DNA of 64,000 bases from Pelagibacterium halotolerans B2 (GTDB lineage Bacteria > Pseudomonadota > Alphaproteobacteria > Rhizobiales > Devosiaceae). Position 1 is the first letter of the stretch. Each line of letters opens with the position of its first letter. A program made the position numbers and the translations under genes. Positions 11,452-21,449 of the stretch are shown here, piece by piece. Where the stretch lies: assembly GCF_000230555.1 (NCBI RefSeq), contig NC_016078.1:2875001-2939000 (forward strand), given 5' to 3'. The notes beneath the pieces were generated by a model. That model was not told the DNA's origin, searched no databases, and saw only the letters and a program-made list of their open reading frames with translations.

Positions 11452-12306
11452 TCATTTGGGTGCGCGGGCCGTAACCATCCGGTGGTGACCGGCAAGGTCT
11501 TTGGCAATGACGATGTCGCAAAAGCCTGCCGAGCTTAAAAGCTCATTAACCATGTGGCCCTGGTCGAAGCCGGTTTCAAGGGCGAGCGCTCCGCCCGGCA
11601 CAAGGTGATACAGCGCCTGCGCCGCGATGATCCGATAGGGACCCAGTCCATCCTCGCCGCCATCGAGCGCCGCCATGGGATCGAAGGTCTTTACACCGGG
11701 CTCCAGCGTCTCGATGGTCGCGCTGGCGATATAGGGCGGATTGGAGACGATGAAGTCGAATCGCTCGTCGCCCAGCCCCGAAAACCAGTTCCCCTGCCGG
11801 GCCTCGAACCGGCCACCGAGCCCGAGCGCTTCGGCATTGGCCCGGGCCTGTTCGAGCGCATCGGTCGAAATGTCGATACCCACACCTTTTGCATCCGGCA
11901 GATTGGCCAGCAGTGAAAGAACGATACATCCAGTGCCCGTACCCAGGTCCACAATGGCCGGCGCGGGACGATTCTTCAGCGCGGCCAGACCGAAATCGAC
12001 AAGCATTTCGGTTTCCGGACGCGGGATCAGCGTTGCGGCGTTGAGTCCGAATTCGAGCCCGTAAAACTCCTGGAAGCCACGGATGCGGGCCAGCGGCTCT
12101 CCCGCAAGACGGCGGGTCACGAGGTCTTTAAGAGCCTGTGTTTTATCCTCCGGAAAAGGGTCGGTCTCAGAGGCAATCAGTCCGGTCGCGTCCAGATTCA
12201 GCACGTGTCGGACCAGCAATTGCGCATCGAGTGCGGCAGTCATGACCCCCTTGAGGGCCAGATCATCGCGCACTTGGCGCCACGTCCGGCCAATGGCAGA
12301 GCTCAA
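11452..12306 (-). CDS. prmC: Peptide chain release factor N5-glutamine methyltransferase PrmC
   Basis: A 284-residue SAM-dependent methyltransferase that modifies the GGQ glutamine of release factors. The SAM site is [14 protein letters not shown] (about residues 117-130) and the catalytic NPPY is present (SNPPYIAS). The N-terminal helical domain is intact. It starts with TTG at 12304-12306, overlapping the TGA of prfA, so translation is probably coupled to the gene for its own substrate. No internal ATG preserves the N-terminal helix. Confidence 0.93.
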   Translation of the reverse strand: MSSAIGRTWRQVRDDLALKGVMTAALDAQLLVRHVLNLDATGLIASETDPFPEDKTQALKDLVTRRLAGEPLARIRGFQEFYGLEFGLNAATLIPRPETEMLVDFGLAALKNRPAPAIVDLGTGTGCIVLSLLANLPDAKGVGIDISTDALEQARANAEALGLGGRFEARQGNWFSGLGDERFDFIVSNPPYIASATIETLEPGVKTFDPMAALDGGEDGLGPYRIIAAQALYHLVPGGALALETGFDQGHMVNELLSSAGFCDIVIAKDLAGHHRMVTARAPK

Positions 12307-13379
12307 ATGCCCTGCTCCATCGCCGCCAGTTGCGCCGCCTGGTTTTCGGTAATCAGCGCGTCGATCACTTCGCCCAGCGCTTCCCCGGTGATGATCTGGG
12401 GGAGCTTGTAGAGCGTGAGATTGATCCGGTGATCGGTCACCCGTCCCTGCGGGAAATTATACGTCCGGATACGCTCGGAGCGATCGCCCGACCCGACCTG
12501 GCTCTTGCGGCTTTCCGCCCGCTCGGACGAGGCCTTGTGTTGCTGCTCGTCGAACAGCCGGGCCCGCAACACCTTCATGGCATTGGCCCGGTTCTGGTGC
12601 TGGGACTTTTCCGCCGAAGTCACAACGATGCCGGTGGGGATATGGGTGATGCGCACAGCGGAATCGGTGGTGTTGACGTGCTGGCCGCCCGCCCCCGAGG
12701 CGCGCATCGTATCGATGCGGATATCCTCATTGCGGATTTCGATGTCGATATCCTCCACTTCGGGCAAGACGGCGACTGTCGCAGCCGAGGTGTGAATGCG
12801 CCCCGAGGCTTCGGTATCGGGCACCCGCTGCACGCGATGGACGCCCGATTCGTATTTGAGCTTGGCAAACACCCCCGCTCCCGAAACGTTGGCGATGATT
12901 TCCTTGTATCCGCCGGCATCGCCTTCGGACGCTTCCATCACCGTTACCTTCCAGCCCTGCGCTTCGGCGTAACGCTGATACATGCGGAACAAATCCCCGG
13001 CAAAAAGCGCCGCCTCGTCGCCGCCCGTTCCGGCGCGTACTTCGAGAATCGCGCTCTTTTCGTCCGCCGCATCCTTGGGCAGCAAGAGGATGCGGATTTC
13101 CTGGCTCAGCGCCTCGATCTTTTCCTTGAGCTCGCCCATTTCCTCATAGGCAAGCTCGGCCATTTCCCTGTCGCCCGATTTGGCAAGTTCCTCGGCCCCC
13201 GCCAGGTCCGACAGTGCCGCGCGATATTCGCGCACCTTGGCGACCATGGGCGAAAGCTCGGAATATTCTTTCGACAGCCGCACATAGGCGTCCGGGTCGG
13301 GACTGCCCGACATCGCCGCCTCGATGGAATCGAAACGGCGTTCAAGGGCGTCGAGCTTGTCGGTGGGCAAAAAAGCCAT
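12303..13379 (-). CDS. prfA: Peptide chain release factor 1
   Basis: A 358-residue class I release factor that recognises UAA and UAG. The GGQ loop ([19 protein letters not shown]) is the site PrmC modifies. The recognition domain and the C-terminal [19 protein letters not shown] segment are complete. The start chosen is ATG 13377-13379 ([13 protein letters not shown]), the usual beginning in relatives; an upstream TTG at 13386-13388 is less likely. It forms an overlapping pair with prmC. Confidence 0.95.
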   Translation of the reverse strand: MAFLPTDKLDALERRFDSIEAAMSGSPDPDAYVRLSKEYSELSPMVAKVREYRAALSDLAGAEELAKSGDREMAELAYEEMGELKEKIEALSQEIRILLLPKDAADEKSAILEVRAGTGGDEAALFAGDLFRMYQRYAEAQGWKVTVMEASEGDAGGYKEIIANVSGAGVFAKLKYESGVHRVQRVPDTEASGRIHTSAATVAVLPEVEDIDIEIRNEDIRIDTMRASGAGGQHVNTTDSAVRITHIPTGIVVTSAEKSQHQNRANAMKVLRARLFDEQQHKASSERAESRKSQVGSGDRSERIRTYNFPQGRVTDHRINLTLYKLPQIITGEALGEVIDALITENQAAQLAAMEQGI

Positions 13380-13408
13380 GCAAAACAATCCGGGTCGGAA
13401 GGGATAAC

Positions 13409-15673
13409 CTAAACGGGGAGGGAGTGCCGCTCGGCAAACTCCGCCAGAAACTCGCGGGCCGAGCCCTCGGTTTCGCCGTTCTCAAGATAATCGTTCATTT
13501 CGGCCTTGAGCGCTCCAACGTCAAGCCCGAGCACCATTTCCTTGATCGGGCCGATCGAGGATGCGCCCATGGAGAGCCTTGTCATGCCGATCGAAAGCAG
13601 CGCCATGGCCTCTATCGGGCGTCCGGCCAATTCCCCGCACATGGTAACGGGCTTGCCGTATTTCGCCGCCGCATCGACAACCAGCTTGAGGGCCCGCAGG
13701 CGCGGGCGGGCGATGGGGTCGTAATTGTTGGCGACGCGCGGATTGGCGCGGTCGGCAGCCGTCAGGAACTGGATGAGATCGTTGGACCCGATGGAAACGA
13801 AATCGGTTTCGGGCAACAGCCGGTCCAGTTCGAAAAGCAGCGAGGGCACTTCGATCATCGAACCGATCTCGAGCGTTTCGGGCTGGGCAAAGCCCAGCCG
13901 AGGCAGCCGCTCGTTTTCGCGCAGGATGAAGCGCTTGACCTTCATGTATTCGCGCGCCTCGGTGACCATGGGCACAAGGATACGCAGCGGCTTGCCGCCG
14001 GCCGCCTGCAAGAGCGCGCGGACCTGTGTCCGCAGCAGCGCCGGCCGGTCCAGCGCCAGCCGCAGGCTGCGCCAGCCCATGGCCGGGTTTTCCTCGGCCG
14101 TCGAACGCATATAGGGCACGACCTTGTCGCCGCCGATATCGAGCAGGCGGAAGACGATGGGCTTATCGCCCATCAGCCGCATGGCTTCGGAATAAAGCTC
14201 GACCTGCTCTTTGACCCTGGGCATTTTCGAGGCGATCATGAACTGCAGCTCGGTGCGGAACAGGCCCACCCCGTCCGCGCCGGTTTCGTCAAGCATCGCC
14301 ATGTCGGCCAGAAGGCCCGAATTGTGCAAAAGCGCGATGCGCTGTCCGTCGCGGGAAACCGGCGGGGTGTCCTTGAGCGCCGCGTAATGGGCCCGCCGCT
14401 TGGCCGAGAGCCGCACCTTGTCGATATAGGTTGCCTCGATATCGGGCGTTGGCCGCAAATGCACGGCGCCGGTGAACCCGTCGACGATGATGTCGTCGCC
14501 CGCTTCGCCCATCGAAACTATATTTTCGGCCTGCCCGACCGCCACCAGCCCCACCGAACGCGCCACGATGGCCACATGAGCCGTGGCTGCGCCATCTTCG
14601 AGCACCACGGCCCTGAGCTTGGTCCGATCGTATTCGAGCAGTTCGGCCGGCCCCATATTGCGCGCCACAAGCACGGCATTGTCGGGCAATTCCTTGCCGG
14701 CCACCGACCCGTCCGCGGTCAGGATGCGCAGCAGCCGGTTGGCCAGATCGTCGAGATCGTGCAGGCGTTCGCGGATGTAGGGATCGGTCTGGCGCAGCAT
14801 GCGGGCGCGGGTATCGTTCTGCACGCGCTCGACCGCGGCTTCCGCCGTCAGCCCCGAATCGATGGCCTCTTCGAGCCGCCGGACCCATCCCCGATCATGG
14901 GCGAACATGCGATAGCTTTCGAGGATATCGCGGTGATCGGACGGGATCTGCATGTCGCCCGAATTGAGCAATTCATCGATCGACACCCGCATGGTCATGA
15001 GCGCCGCTTCGAGCCGCCCCTTTTCGGCGTCTGTGTCGTCGGCAACGAAATTGGTGACCACGACGCGCGGGTCGTGCAGCACCACCTGACCCAGCGCGAT
15101 ACCTTCGGAAAACCCGATGCCCTGAAACATCCGCGGGCGGCGCAGGTCGATGTCGGATCCGGGTTTGACCAGCGCGTCGAAATCTGCGGTCGAGATCATC
15201 TCGGCCAGAATGGTCGCCGTGGTCAAAAGCGCCTCGGTCTCGTCCTCGCCATAGACCCGGCGTTCCGAGTTCTGGACGACAAGGACCCCCAGCGTCTGCC
15301 CGGCCCGCAGCACCGGCACGCCCAGGAACGAAAAGAACGGGTCTTCCCCAGTTTCCGGGCGATAGGCAAAGGAAGGATGTTCGGGCGCGTTTTGCAGGCT
15401 GAGCGGTTCGGCCTCGTTGGCGATCAGGCCCACGAGCCCCTCGCCCAGACGCAATGTGGTGATGTGAACCGCATCGCGCCGCAAACCGTGGGTTGCGAAC
15501 AGTTCGAGCGCGCCATCGTCGCGCAAGACGTAGAACGAGCACACATCGGCCCGCATGTTCGCGGCGATAAGATCGACGATCTTGTCGAGCCGCTCCTGAC
15601 TGGCCAGCGGTTCGGCCATGGTCTCGCGCAACTGGCGCAAGAGCACCCGCGGTCCGCCAATCGCTGTCACCAT
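13409..15673 (-). CDS. ptsP: Phosphoenolpyruvate--protein phosphotransferase PtsP (EI-Ntr)
   Basis: A 754-residue first enzyme of the nitrogen PTS, passing phosphate from PEP to NPr. An N-terminal GAF domain (about 20-160; [15 protein letters not shown]) is followed by the EI helical domain. The phosphohistidine domain has [12 protein letters not shown] in place of the commoner TSHxAI; the His is present. The C-terminal PEP-binding barrel has [27 protein letters not shown] and MCGELAGRP. In Rhizobiales ptsP beside lysC is usual, and GAF domains here are thought to sense glutamine. It ends 30 bases before prfA starts. Confidence 0.95.
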   Translation of the reverse strand: MVTAIGGPRVLLRQLRETMAEPLASQERLDKIVDLIAANMRADVCSFYVLRDDGALELFATHGLRRDAVHITTLRLGEGLVGLIANEAEPLSLQNAPEHPSFAYRPETGEDPFFSFLGVPVLRAGQTLGVLVVQNSERRVYGEDETEALLTTATILAEMISTADFDALVKPGSDIDLRRPRMFQGIGFSEGIALGQVVLHDPRVVVTNFVADDTDAEKGRLEAALMTMRVSIDELLNSGDMQIPSDHRDILESYRMFAHDRGWVRRLEEAIDSGLTAEAAVERVQNDTRARMLRQTDPYIRERLHDLDDLANRLLRILTADGSVAGKELPDNAVLVARNMGPAELLEYDRTKLRAVVLEDGAATAHVAIVARSVGLVAVGQAENIVSMGEAGDDIIVDGFTGAVHLRPTPDIEATYIDKVRLSAKRRAHYAALKDTPPVSRDGQRIALLHNSGLLADMAMLDETGADGVGLFRTELQFMIASKMPRVKEQVELYSEAMRLMGDKPIVFRLLDIGGDKVVPYMRSTAEENPAMGWRSLRLALDRPALLRTQVRALLQAAGGKPLRILVPMVTEAREYMKVKRFILRENERLPRLGFAQPETLEIGSMIEVPSLLFELDRLLPETDFVSIGSNDLIQFLTAADRANPRVANNYDPIARPRLRALKLVVDAAAKYGKPVTMCGELAGRPIEAMALLSIGMTRLSMGASSIGPIKEMVLGLDVGALKAEMNDYLENGETEGSAREFLAEFAERHSLPV

Positions 15674-15717
15674 GTCCGCTCGCCCGGCGGGTGTGCCCCG
15701 CCTCCCAGAGTGTGGTC

Positions 15718-15808
15718 AGAAAAAGTTGCAGACTTTTTCGGTTCGACCGCACGATCAAATCAGAGCTAGGGCGCCGGTCCGGTTCAATCGAACGGGACCA
15801 GGCCCTAG
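15718..15808. repeat. Divergent mosaic repeat element between lysC and ptsP
   Basis: Two modules are joined. The first is a hairpin AAAAAGT-N5-ACTTTTT (15720-15738) followed by CGGTTCGACCGCACGATCAA, clearly related to the AAAAGTGG...GCGGTTCGG core of the other copies. The second is a palindrome with ends CTAGGGC (15766-15772) and GCCCTAG (15802-15808). The first module recurs at 52764-52792. Confidence 0.7.
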
Positions 15809-15825
15809 TGTGGTCCGGGCCGAGC

Positions 15826-17085
15826 TTACCCCTCGGCCTTGTCCAGACCGTAATAGGTATGCAAAGCCCGAACTGCAAGCTCCGCATATTCCTCATCGAT
15901 CAATACCGAGGTCTTGATTTCCGAGGTCGTGATGAGCTGGATGTTGATTCCCTTGTCCGAAAGTGCCCGGAACATCGAGGCCGCAACGCCGGCGTGACTG
16001 CGCATGCCGACGCCCACGACCGAAATCTTGGCGCCGCCCTTGGACCCGGAAATCGACTCGTATTCGAGATCGGGCGCGTTGCGCAAAACCTTCATGGCCT
16101 TGTCGAATTCGCTGTCGGGCACCGTAAAGGTGATGTCGGTGATCTGCCCGTCATCGGAAATGTTCTGCACGATCATGTCGACGACGATCCGTGCATCGGC
16201 CAAAGGCCCGAACACCGCGGCGGCGACGCCCGGCTTGTCCTTGACCTTTCTAAGGGTGATCTTGGCTTCGGCCCGCGCAAGGGTCACACCCGAAACGATC
16301 TGCTTTTCCATGATCTCATCCTCATCGCACACAAGCGTGCCCGTCATGCCCCATTCGCTGCCCGGCGCATTGCCCGCTTGCGGGTCGTCGAACGTCGAGC
16401 GCACCACGAGCCGCACGCCCTGGGCCATGGCCAGTTCCACCGACCGCGTCTGGAGCACTTTTGCCCCCAGCGAGGCCATTTCGAGCATTTCTTCAAAACT
16501 GACCCGGTCCAGGCGCTTGGCTTTCGGCGCAATGCGCGGATCGGTGGTATAAACGCCATCCACATCGGTGTAGATATCGCACCGGTCGGCCTTCACCGCC
16601 GCCGCAACGGCCACCGCCGAGGTGTCGGACCCGCCGCGCCCCAGCGTCGTGATGCGGTTCTTGTCGGATATGCCCTGAAAGCCGGTGACGACCGGCACCC
16701 AGCCCGAACTCATCCGCTCGTTGAGATTGGCCGGATCGATGCCCGTGATGCGCGCCGATCCATGGGCGTCGTCGGTATGGATGGGCACCTGCCAGCCGGC
16801 GTAAGAGCGCGACTGGATGCCCATTTCCGATAAAACGATGGCCATCAAGCCCGCCGTCACCTGCTCGCCCGAGGCCACGACGGCATCGTATTCGCGCGCG
16901 TCGTGCATGGGGGCCGCTTCCGCGCACCAGCCGACAAGCTCGTTGGTCTTGCCCGACATGGCGGAAACGACGACAGCAACCTCGTGGCCTGCCTCGACCT
17001 CGCGTTTGACGTGCCGGGCCGCCTGCCGTATGCGCTCGACATTGGCGACCGAGGTGCCGCCGAACTTCATAACTATACGCGCCAT
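15826..17085 (-). CDS. lysC: Aspartate kinase
   Basis: A 419-residue aspartokinase, the first step of the lysine, threonine and methionine pathways. The N-terminal kinase domain begins MARIVMKFGGTSVAN, with the KFGGTS nucleotide motif and GRGGSDTSAVAVAAA. Two ACT domains at the C-terminus (about 270-419) allow feedback inhibition by lysine and/or threonine. The start is ATG 17083-17085 with AAGGCGG upstream; a longer frame upstream lacks family features. It diverges from ubiG. The repeat element follows the stop. Confidence 0.96.
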   Translation of the reverse strand: MARIVMKFGGTSVANVERIRQAARHVKREVEAGHEVAVVVSAMSGKTNELVGWCAEAAPMHDAREYDAVVASGEQVTAGLMAIVLSEMGIQSRSYAGWQVPIHTDDAHGSARITGIDPANLNERMSSGWVPVVTGFQGISDKNRITTLGRGGSDTSAVAVAAAVKADRCDIYTDVDGVYTTDPRIAPKAKRLDRVSFEEMLEMASLGAKVLQTRSVELAMAQGVRLVVRSTFDDPQAGNAPGSEWGMTGTLVCDEDEIMEKQIVSGVTLARAEAKITLRKVKDKPGVAAAVFGPLADARIVVDMIVQNISDDGQITDITFTVPDSEFDKAMKVLRNAPDLEYESISGSKGGAKISVVGVGMRSHAGVAASMFRALSDKGINIQLITTSEIKTSVLIDEEYAELAVRALHTYYGLDKAEG

Positions 17086-17258
17086 GACGCCGCCTTCGAT
17101 GCAAATCTGTGCCGTACCGCACCGTACGGTTGTGGCGCGCTGAGTGCCACAAACCCGCCGATTTAGCAATATGGCATAAGGGGCGCTGCGGCGACGGATC
17201 GCTTGACTTGGCGGCGTGCCGGGGCCACCTCTTGGAGCACGCCAGAACGAGGTATCCC

Positions 17259-18002
17259 ATGACCACCACCATCAGCCCCGACGAAATCGGCAAGTTCCAC
17301 AAGATGGCCGAAGAGTGGTGGGATCCCAACGGAAAGTTCAGGCCGCTCCACAAGTTCAACCCCGTGCGCCTCGCCTATATCCGCGAGCACGTGATCGCCC
17401 ATTTCGGGCTCGATGACAAAGCCATGCGCCCGTTCGCCGGCCTCAGGATTCTCGATATCGGGTGCGGCGGCGGCCTGTTGTGCGAGCCCATGGCGCGGCT
17501 GGGCGCCACGGTCGTCGGTGCCGATGCGGGCGAAAAGAACGTCAAGATCGCAAGCCTGCACGCCGAACAATCCGGGCTCGATATCGACTATCGCGCCACG
17601 ACCTCCGAAGACCTCGCCGCCGCCGGAGAGCAGTTCGACGTCGTGCTCAACATGGAAGTGGTCGAGCACGTCTCCGACGTGCAGCTCTACCTTGAAAGCT
17701 GCTGCAATCTGGTCAAGCCCGGCGGGCTGATGTTTGTCGCCACCATCAACCGCACCGCCCGCGCCTATGCCCTTGCCATCGTCGGCGCCGAACGCGTGCT
17801 GCGCTGGCTGCCCAAGGGCACGCACAGCTACGAAAAGCTCGTCACGCCCGAAGAGATCACCTCGATCACCGGACGCAACGGAATGCAGGTGAAGGACAGA
17901 ACGGGCGTGACCTTCAACCCGCTCAAGAATGAATGGGGCAGGAGCCGCGACATGACGGTCAACTACATGCTGCTTCTGGAAAAGCCCAAGGCCCAGGACT
18001 AA
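17259..18002 (+). CDS. ubiG: Ubiquinone biosynthesis O-methyltransferase UbiG
   Basis: A 247-residue SAM-dependent enzyme carrying out both O-methylations of ubiquinone synthesis. It has the UbiG signature start ([20 protein letters not shown]), motif [12 protein letters not shown] and NMEVVEHV. The C-terminal [10 protein letters not shown] is typical. ATG 17259 is preceded by CGAGG; the longer upstream frame is not supported. It is divergent from lysC and followed by a repeat pair. Confidence 0.96.
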   Translation: MTTTISPDEIGKFHKMAEEWWDPNGKFRPLHKFNPVRLAYIREHVIAHFGLDDKAMRPFAGLRILDIGCGGGLLCEPMARLGATVVGADAGEKNVKIASLHAEQSGLDIDYRATTSEDLAAAGEQFDVVLNMEVVEHVSDVQLYLESCCNLVKPGGLMFVATINRTARAYALAIVGAERVLRWLPKGTHSYEKLVTPEEITSITGRNGMQVKDRTGVTFNPLKNEWGRSRDMTVNYMLLLEKPKAQD

Positions 18003-18048
18003 TCGACATTTGCGGAAGCGGACCCACCGTTGCCAAACCCACCACGCT

Positions 18049-18136
18049 GTCACCCCGGCCCTGAGCCGGGGTCCAGTACACCCGGCGCCGGGATGGAACC
18101 GCAAGCGCTGCCCGTTACTGGATTCCGGGATGACGC
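18049..18136. repeat. TGTCACCCCGG-type inverted repeat
   Basis: GTCACCCCGGCCCTGAG with CCGGGGTCCAG forms a local hairpin. CTGGATTCCGGGATGACG about 60 bases on is the complementary outer arm. It lies between convergent ubiG and DUF1178 and may work as a transcript end, though it has no T run. Confidence 0.65.
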
Positions 18137-18155
18137 CGGTGGAATTAGGCAGGCT

Positions 18156-18584
18156 CTAATTGTGCTCGTCCGGCACGCTGGGCAGCGGCATGAATTCGAT
18201 GCCTTCATCGATAAGGCTCACCACTTCGTCCTTTGTGGCCTCGCCATAAATGCCGCGCGCCTCGGCTTCCTCGTAGTGGATCTTGCGCGCTTCCTCGGCG
18301 AATTTGTCGCCGACATAATCGGCTTCCGCCGTCATCTTCTGGCGCAGGGCGCGCATGGCCTTCAAAAATTCCCCATGCTCGGGATGACCGGCCGAAAGCG
18401 AGACCTTCTCGCTCGAGCGTGAGACGGCAGGCGCCATCAGCGCCTTTTCCACCTGCGAGGAATTGCAGATCGGGCAGGTCAGAACCCCGCGCGCCGATTG
18501 ATCCTCATAGGCATCGGCGTTCCTGAACCAGGCATCGAATTTGTGGCCTGCACCGCAGGCGAGCGTGAACTGGATCACTTTCAA
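18156..18584 (-). CDS. DUF1178 family protein
   Basis: A 142-residue protein. The N-terminal part resembles a small zinc-binding domain (FTLACGAGHKFDAWF, then CPICNSSQVEKALMAP). The rest is helical and acidic (YVGDKFAEEARKIHYEEAEARGIYG), the usual DUF1178 pattern. Function unknown. Its ATG overlaps the stop of the amidase gene upstream (ATGA), so it is the last gene of the grxC operon. Confidence 0.9.
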   Translation of the reverse strand: MKVIQFTLACGAGHKFDAWFRNADAYEDQSARGVLTCPICNSSQVEKALMAPAVSRSSEKVSLSAGHPEHGEFLKAMRALRQKMTAEADYVGDKFAEEARKIHYEEAEARGIYGEATKDEVVSLIDEGIEFMPLPSVPDEHN

Positions 18585-19456
18585 TTCCCCGCTTGGGTTT
18601 TCAGATCGTTTCCGAACGGCGACGGTCCGGGCGCGAGCGAAAAATCGCGCGCATTGGCAAGCGCAGGCACCCTTTGCCGTGCCGCGGCCACCGCGTCAAG
18701 GTCCAGCGCGGCAATCACAAGGCCCGGTTCGGCCCCATCGGCCTCGGCGATCACCTCGCCCCAGGGCGAAACGATAAGCGAATGACCATAGGTCGACCGT
18801 CCGTTTTCATGGCTGCCGCCCTGTGCCGCGGCCAGGATGAAACAGCCCGTTTCAATGGCCCTCGCCCTGAGCAGAACATGCCAGTGCGCTTGCCCGGTCG
18901 GCACCGTAAAGGCCGAAGGCACCGCGATCACCTGCGCACCGGCCCCGGCCAGCATCCGATAAAGCGCCGGGAAGCGCAGATCATAGCATATTGATGCGCC
19001 CAGCACGAACGGTACGATATCGGCAACCACCGCCGTCTTCCCGCCCGCATAGGTGGCGCTTTCGCGATAGGCATTCGAACCATCGATATCGGCATCGAAA
19101 AGATGGATCTTGTCGTAGCGCGCAACGATCTCGCCGCGGGGATCGAACAGCACGGAGCGGTTTGCAAAGCGCCCATCTCCGAGCGCAACCGCAAGCGAAC
19201 CGACATGAAGGAAAATTCCGCTGGTCCGTGCGATCTCCGACAACTGCTTGACGGCGCCGTTTCCCGCCCACGGTTCGGCTGCCGCCCGCAACCCGGCGCG
19301 GTCTTTTGCAAAAACAACGCTCATTTCCGGGGTCAGGACGTAAGAGGCTCCAGCCTGCCTCGCCTGGACCACTCGCGCTTCGATCTCAGCAAGATTGTCC
19401 TGGGCGGCGATACCCGAAGTCATCTGGACCAGGGCAACGGTCGTTGTTTGGCTCAC
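18581..19456 (-). CDS. Carbon-nitrogen hydrolase, Nit1-like (probable deaminated-glutathione amidase)
   Basis: A 291-residue nitrilase-superfamily amidase. The catalytic triad is visible: Glu in LTPEMS, Lys in YDKIHLFD and Cys in ASICYDLRFP. The sequence is closest in character to the Nit1/NitFhit branch, which repairs deaminated glutathione. It overlaps grxC upstream and DUF1178 downstream by four bases each, so the three are one operon. Cotranscription with a glutathione-dependent glutaredoxin fits the proposed role. The substrate is inferred. Confidence 0.85.
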   Translation of the reverse strand: MSQTTTVALVQMTSGIAAQDNLAEIEARVVQARQAGASYVLTPEMSVVFAKDRAGLRAAAEPWAGNGAVKQLSEIARTSGIFLHVGSLAVALGDGRFANRSVLFDPRGEIVARYDKIHLFDADIDGSNAYRESATYAGGKTAVVADIVPFVLGASICYDLRFPALYRMLAGAGAQVIAVPSAFTVPTGQAHWHVLLRARAIETGCFILAAAQGGSHENGRSTYGHSLIVSPWGEVIAEADGAEPGLVIAALDLDAVAAARQRVPALANARDFSLAPGPSPFGNDLKTQAGN

Positions 19457-19713
19457 GCCGCCCCCTCGAGCAGCGGATCGAGCTTGCCCTGCCGCTCGAG
19501 CGCGGCCAGATCGTCATAGCCGCCAACATGGGTCTCGCCCACGAAAATCTGCGGCACCGTGCGCCGCCCATGGGCGCGCTGGGTCATCTTTTCGCGCAGG
19601 TCCGGGTCGAGCACGGTGATCTCATCGAAGGTGATCCCCTTATCGCCCAGAAGCGCCTTGGCGGCGTGGCAATAGGGGCAGGTGGGGGTCGTATAGATTT
19701 CGACCTTGGCCAT
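19453..19713 (-). CDS. grxC: Glutaredoxin 3
   Basis: An 86-residue dithiol glutaredoxin with active site CPYC (TTPTCPYCHAAK) and the glutathione-binding RTVPQIFVG and GGYDDL segments. The start MAKVEIYT at 19711-19713 is the family's usual start; the longer upstream frame belongs to comF in another frame. It overlaps the amidase gene by four bases and lies 29 bases below comF. Confidence 0.93.
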   Translation of the reverse strand: MAKVEIYTTPTCPYCHAAKALLGDKGITFDEITVLDPDLREKMTQRAHGRRTVPQIFVGETHVGGYDDLAALERQGKLDPLLEGAA

Positions 19714-19742
19714 TGATCGTAAACTCCAGTCAGTTGCGACAG

Positions 19743-20483
19743 TTATACTGTCATATCGGTATCGAACACAACGCGGGCAAAGCTGAGCACGTCGACATGG
19801 GACACCCCGGCCCGCTTGAGCGCCTTGGCCGCCGCCGAAACGGTGGCACCGGTGGTGAGCACATCGTCGACGAGCACAACGCGCCGCGCGCCCAACCGAT
19901 CCAGCCGCATCGGATCGACACGGAACGCGCCATCGACATTGCGGGCCCGCTGGGAAGCGTTGAGCCCGACCTGCTGGATGGTGCGTTTGTGCCTGACGAT
20001 AAGGTCGGTATGAAGCTCGCATTTTGCAAGGCGTCCAACGGCGCGCGCCAGTTCCGCGGACTGGTTGTAGCGTCTTTCGCGCTGGCGGGACCTGTGCAGC
20101 GGCACCGGCACCAGAACGACATCGGGGCCCAAAAGCTCGTGTCCCGCAGAAACCATCATTCGCGCGCAGAACAATCCGATTTCGGGCCGGTCGGAATATT
20201 TCATCTTCGAGATCAATTTGCGCGCCAGATCGGTATAGGCAACCGCCGAGCGCGCCCTATCGAATGGCGGCGGATTGGCGATGGCCTGGACCGACAGCGC
20301 CCCTTCCCCCATCGCCGATGCAAAGGGCAGCCCCAGCACCGGGCAGAACGGGCGCGAGATCGGGATCAACTGTCTCCAGCATGACGGGCACAATCCGTCG
20401 GGCGTCGATACGGCCTCATTGCAGCCCAGGCACACCGGCGGAAAGGCGGCATCGAGCACCTGCCCGCCCATGGATGCAACCAT
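19743..20483 (-). CDS. ComF family protein (phosphoribosyltransferase fold)
   Basis: An N-terminal zinc-type motif (FPPVCLGCNEAVSTPDGLCPSCW) is followed by a phosphoribosyltransferase domain with VVLVDDVLTTGATV. This is the ComF architecture, linked to DNA uptake in competent bacteria and of unclear role elsewhere. The start is uncertain: ATG 20483 gives 246 residues, with alternatives at 20501, 20537 and 20573; the last two would shorten the gap to the divergent methyltransferase. It lies directly upstream of grxC. Confidence 0.87.
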   Translation of the reverse strand: MVASMGGQVLDAAFPPVCLGCNEAVSTPDGLCPSCWRQLIPISRPFCPVLGLPFASAMGEGALSVQAIANPPPFDRARSAVAYTDLARKLISKMKYSDRPEIGLFCARMMVSAGHELLGPDVVLVPVPLHRSRQRERRYNQSAELARAVGRLAKCELHTDLIVRHKRTIQQVGLNASQRARNVDGAFRVDPMRLDRLGARRVVLVDDVLTTGATVSAAAKALKRAGVSHVDVLSFARVVFDTDMTV

Positions 20484-20585
20484 GGTGCGCACGCGCCCCA
20501 TCCAGGATCGGTCCAGATGTCTTATCGCCCCAACCATGATCCGATCATTGCACGCCATCCATTCCTGCGCCATATGGTCGGGATC

Positions 20586-21446
20586 ATGACCCAGCCCCCG
20601 CTCGTATTCGACCGTGCCCGCCTCGCCGCCAATGTCGCCAGACGCGAAGGGCAGCCCGATTTTGTGACCGATCTCGTGGTCGCCGACCTTGCCGATCGGC
20701 TCGCGCCGGTAACGCGTGCGTTTTCAAAGGCGCTCGTAATGGGCCCCGATCCGCGCCTGCTGCCCGACACGGCGCAATCGGCCAGCGGCCCGATCCGCTT
20801 TGAAAGGATCTCGGCGCTTCTCGAAATCGAAGGCTTTGCCACCGTCGACCCCGAACGGCTGAGCCTGCCCGCCAGCGATTACGACCTGATCGTCTCGCTT
20901 CTCGATCTCCAGACCGTCAACGACGTCCCGGGCTTTCTCGAAAGCCTGCGCCGCCACATCGCCCCCGACGGGCTGCTGCTCATCGCCGCCATTGGCGGGC
21001 GTACGCTGAGCGAATTGCGCGACGCGTTTCTGGCCGCCGACGTGGAAATCCTCGGCGGCGTCTCCCCCCGTGTGGCGCCGATGATCGATGTGCGCGACGC
21101 TGGCGGCCTGCTCCAGCGCGCCGGTTTCGCCCTGCCGGTCACCGATCTGGAAACCCATATCGTGCGCTACCGCACCCCGCTGGCCCTGTTCGATGAATTG
21201 CGGGCTCTGGGTGTCACCAATCCACTGGCCGGACGCGATACCCGCCTTTTGACCCCGCGCCATCTGATGCGCGCCGCCGAAATCTATGCGGAGCGCTTTT
21301 CCGACCCCGACGGCAAGGTCCGCGCCAGCCTCGAAATCCTCTGGCTTTCGGGCTGGGTGCCCCACGAAAGCCAGCAGAAACCCCTGCGCCCCGGCTCGGC
21401 CCAGACCAGCCTGCGCGACGCTCTGGGCGACAAATCCAAGACCTGA
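20586..21446 (+). CDS. NDUFAF5/BioC-like SAM-dependent methyltransferase
   Basis: A 286-residue class I methyltransferase-like protein. The N-terminus (VFDRARLAANVARR) and the end (FEILWLSGWVPHESQQKPLRPGSA region) match the alphaproteobacterial homologues of mitochondrial complex I factor NDUFAF5. That human protein acts as an arginine hydroxylase on NDUFS7, so a respiratory assembly role is possible here. ATG 20586 follows the family's start. It diverges from comF, the usual pairing in Rhizobiales. Confidence 0.82.
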   Translation: MTQPPLVFDRARLAANVARREGQPDFVTDLVVADLADRLAPVTRAFSKALVMGPDPRLLPDTAQSASGPIRFERISALLEIEGFATVDPERLSLPASDYDLIVSLLDLQTVNDVPGFLESLRRHIAPDGLLLIAAIGGRTLSELRDAFLAADVEILGGVSPRVAPMIDVRDAGGLLQRAGFALPVTDLETHIVRYRTPLALFDELRALGVTNPLAGRDTRLLTPRHLMRAAEIYAERFSDPDGKVRASLEILWLSGWVPHESQQKPLRPGSAQTSLRDALGDKSKT

Positions 21447-21449
21447 TCG

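Noticed and set aside
13214..15769. An 851-codon plus-strand open frame opposite ptsP
   Set aside because: It covers ptsP in antisense, with His/Gln/Arg/Gly-biased composition and no recognisable domain; ptsP on the minus strand is complete.
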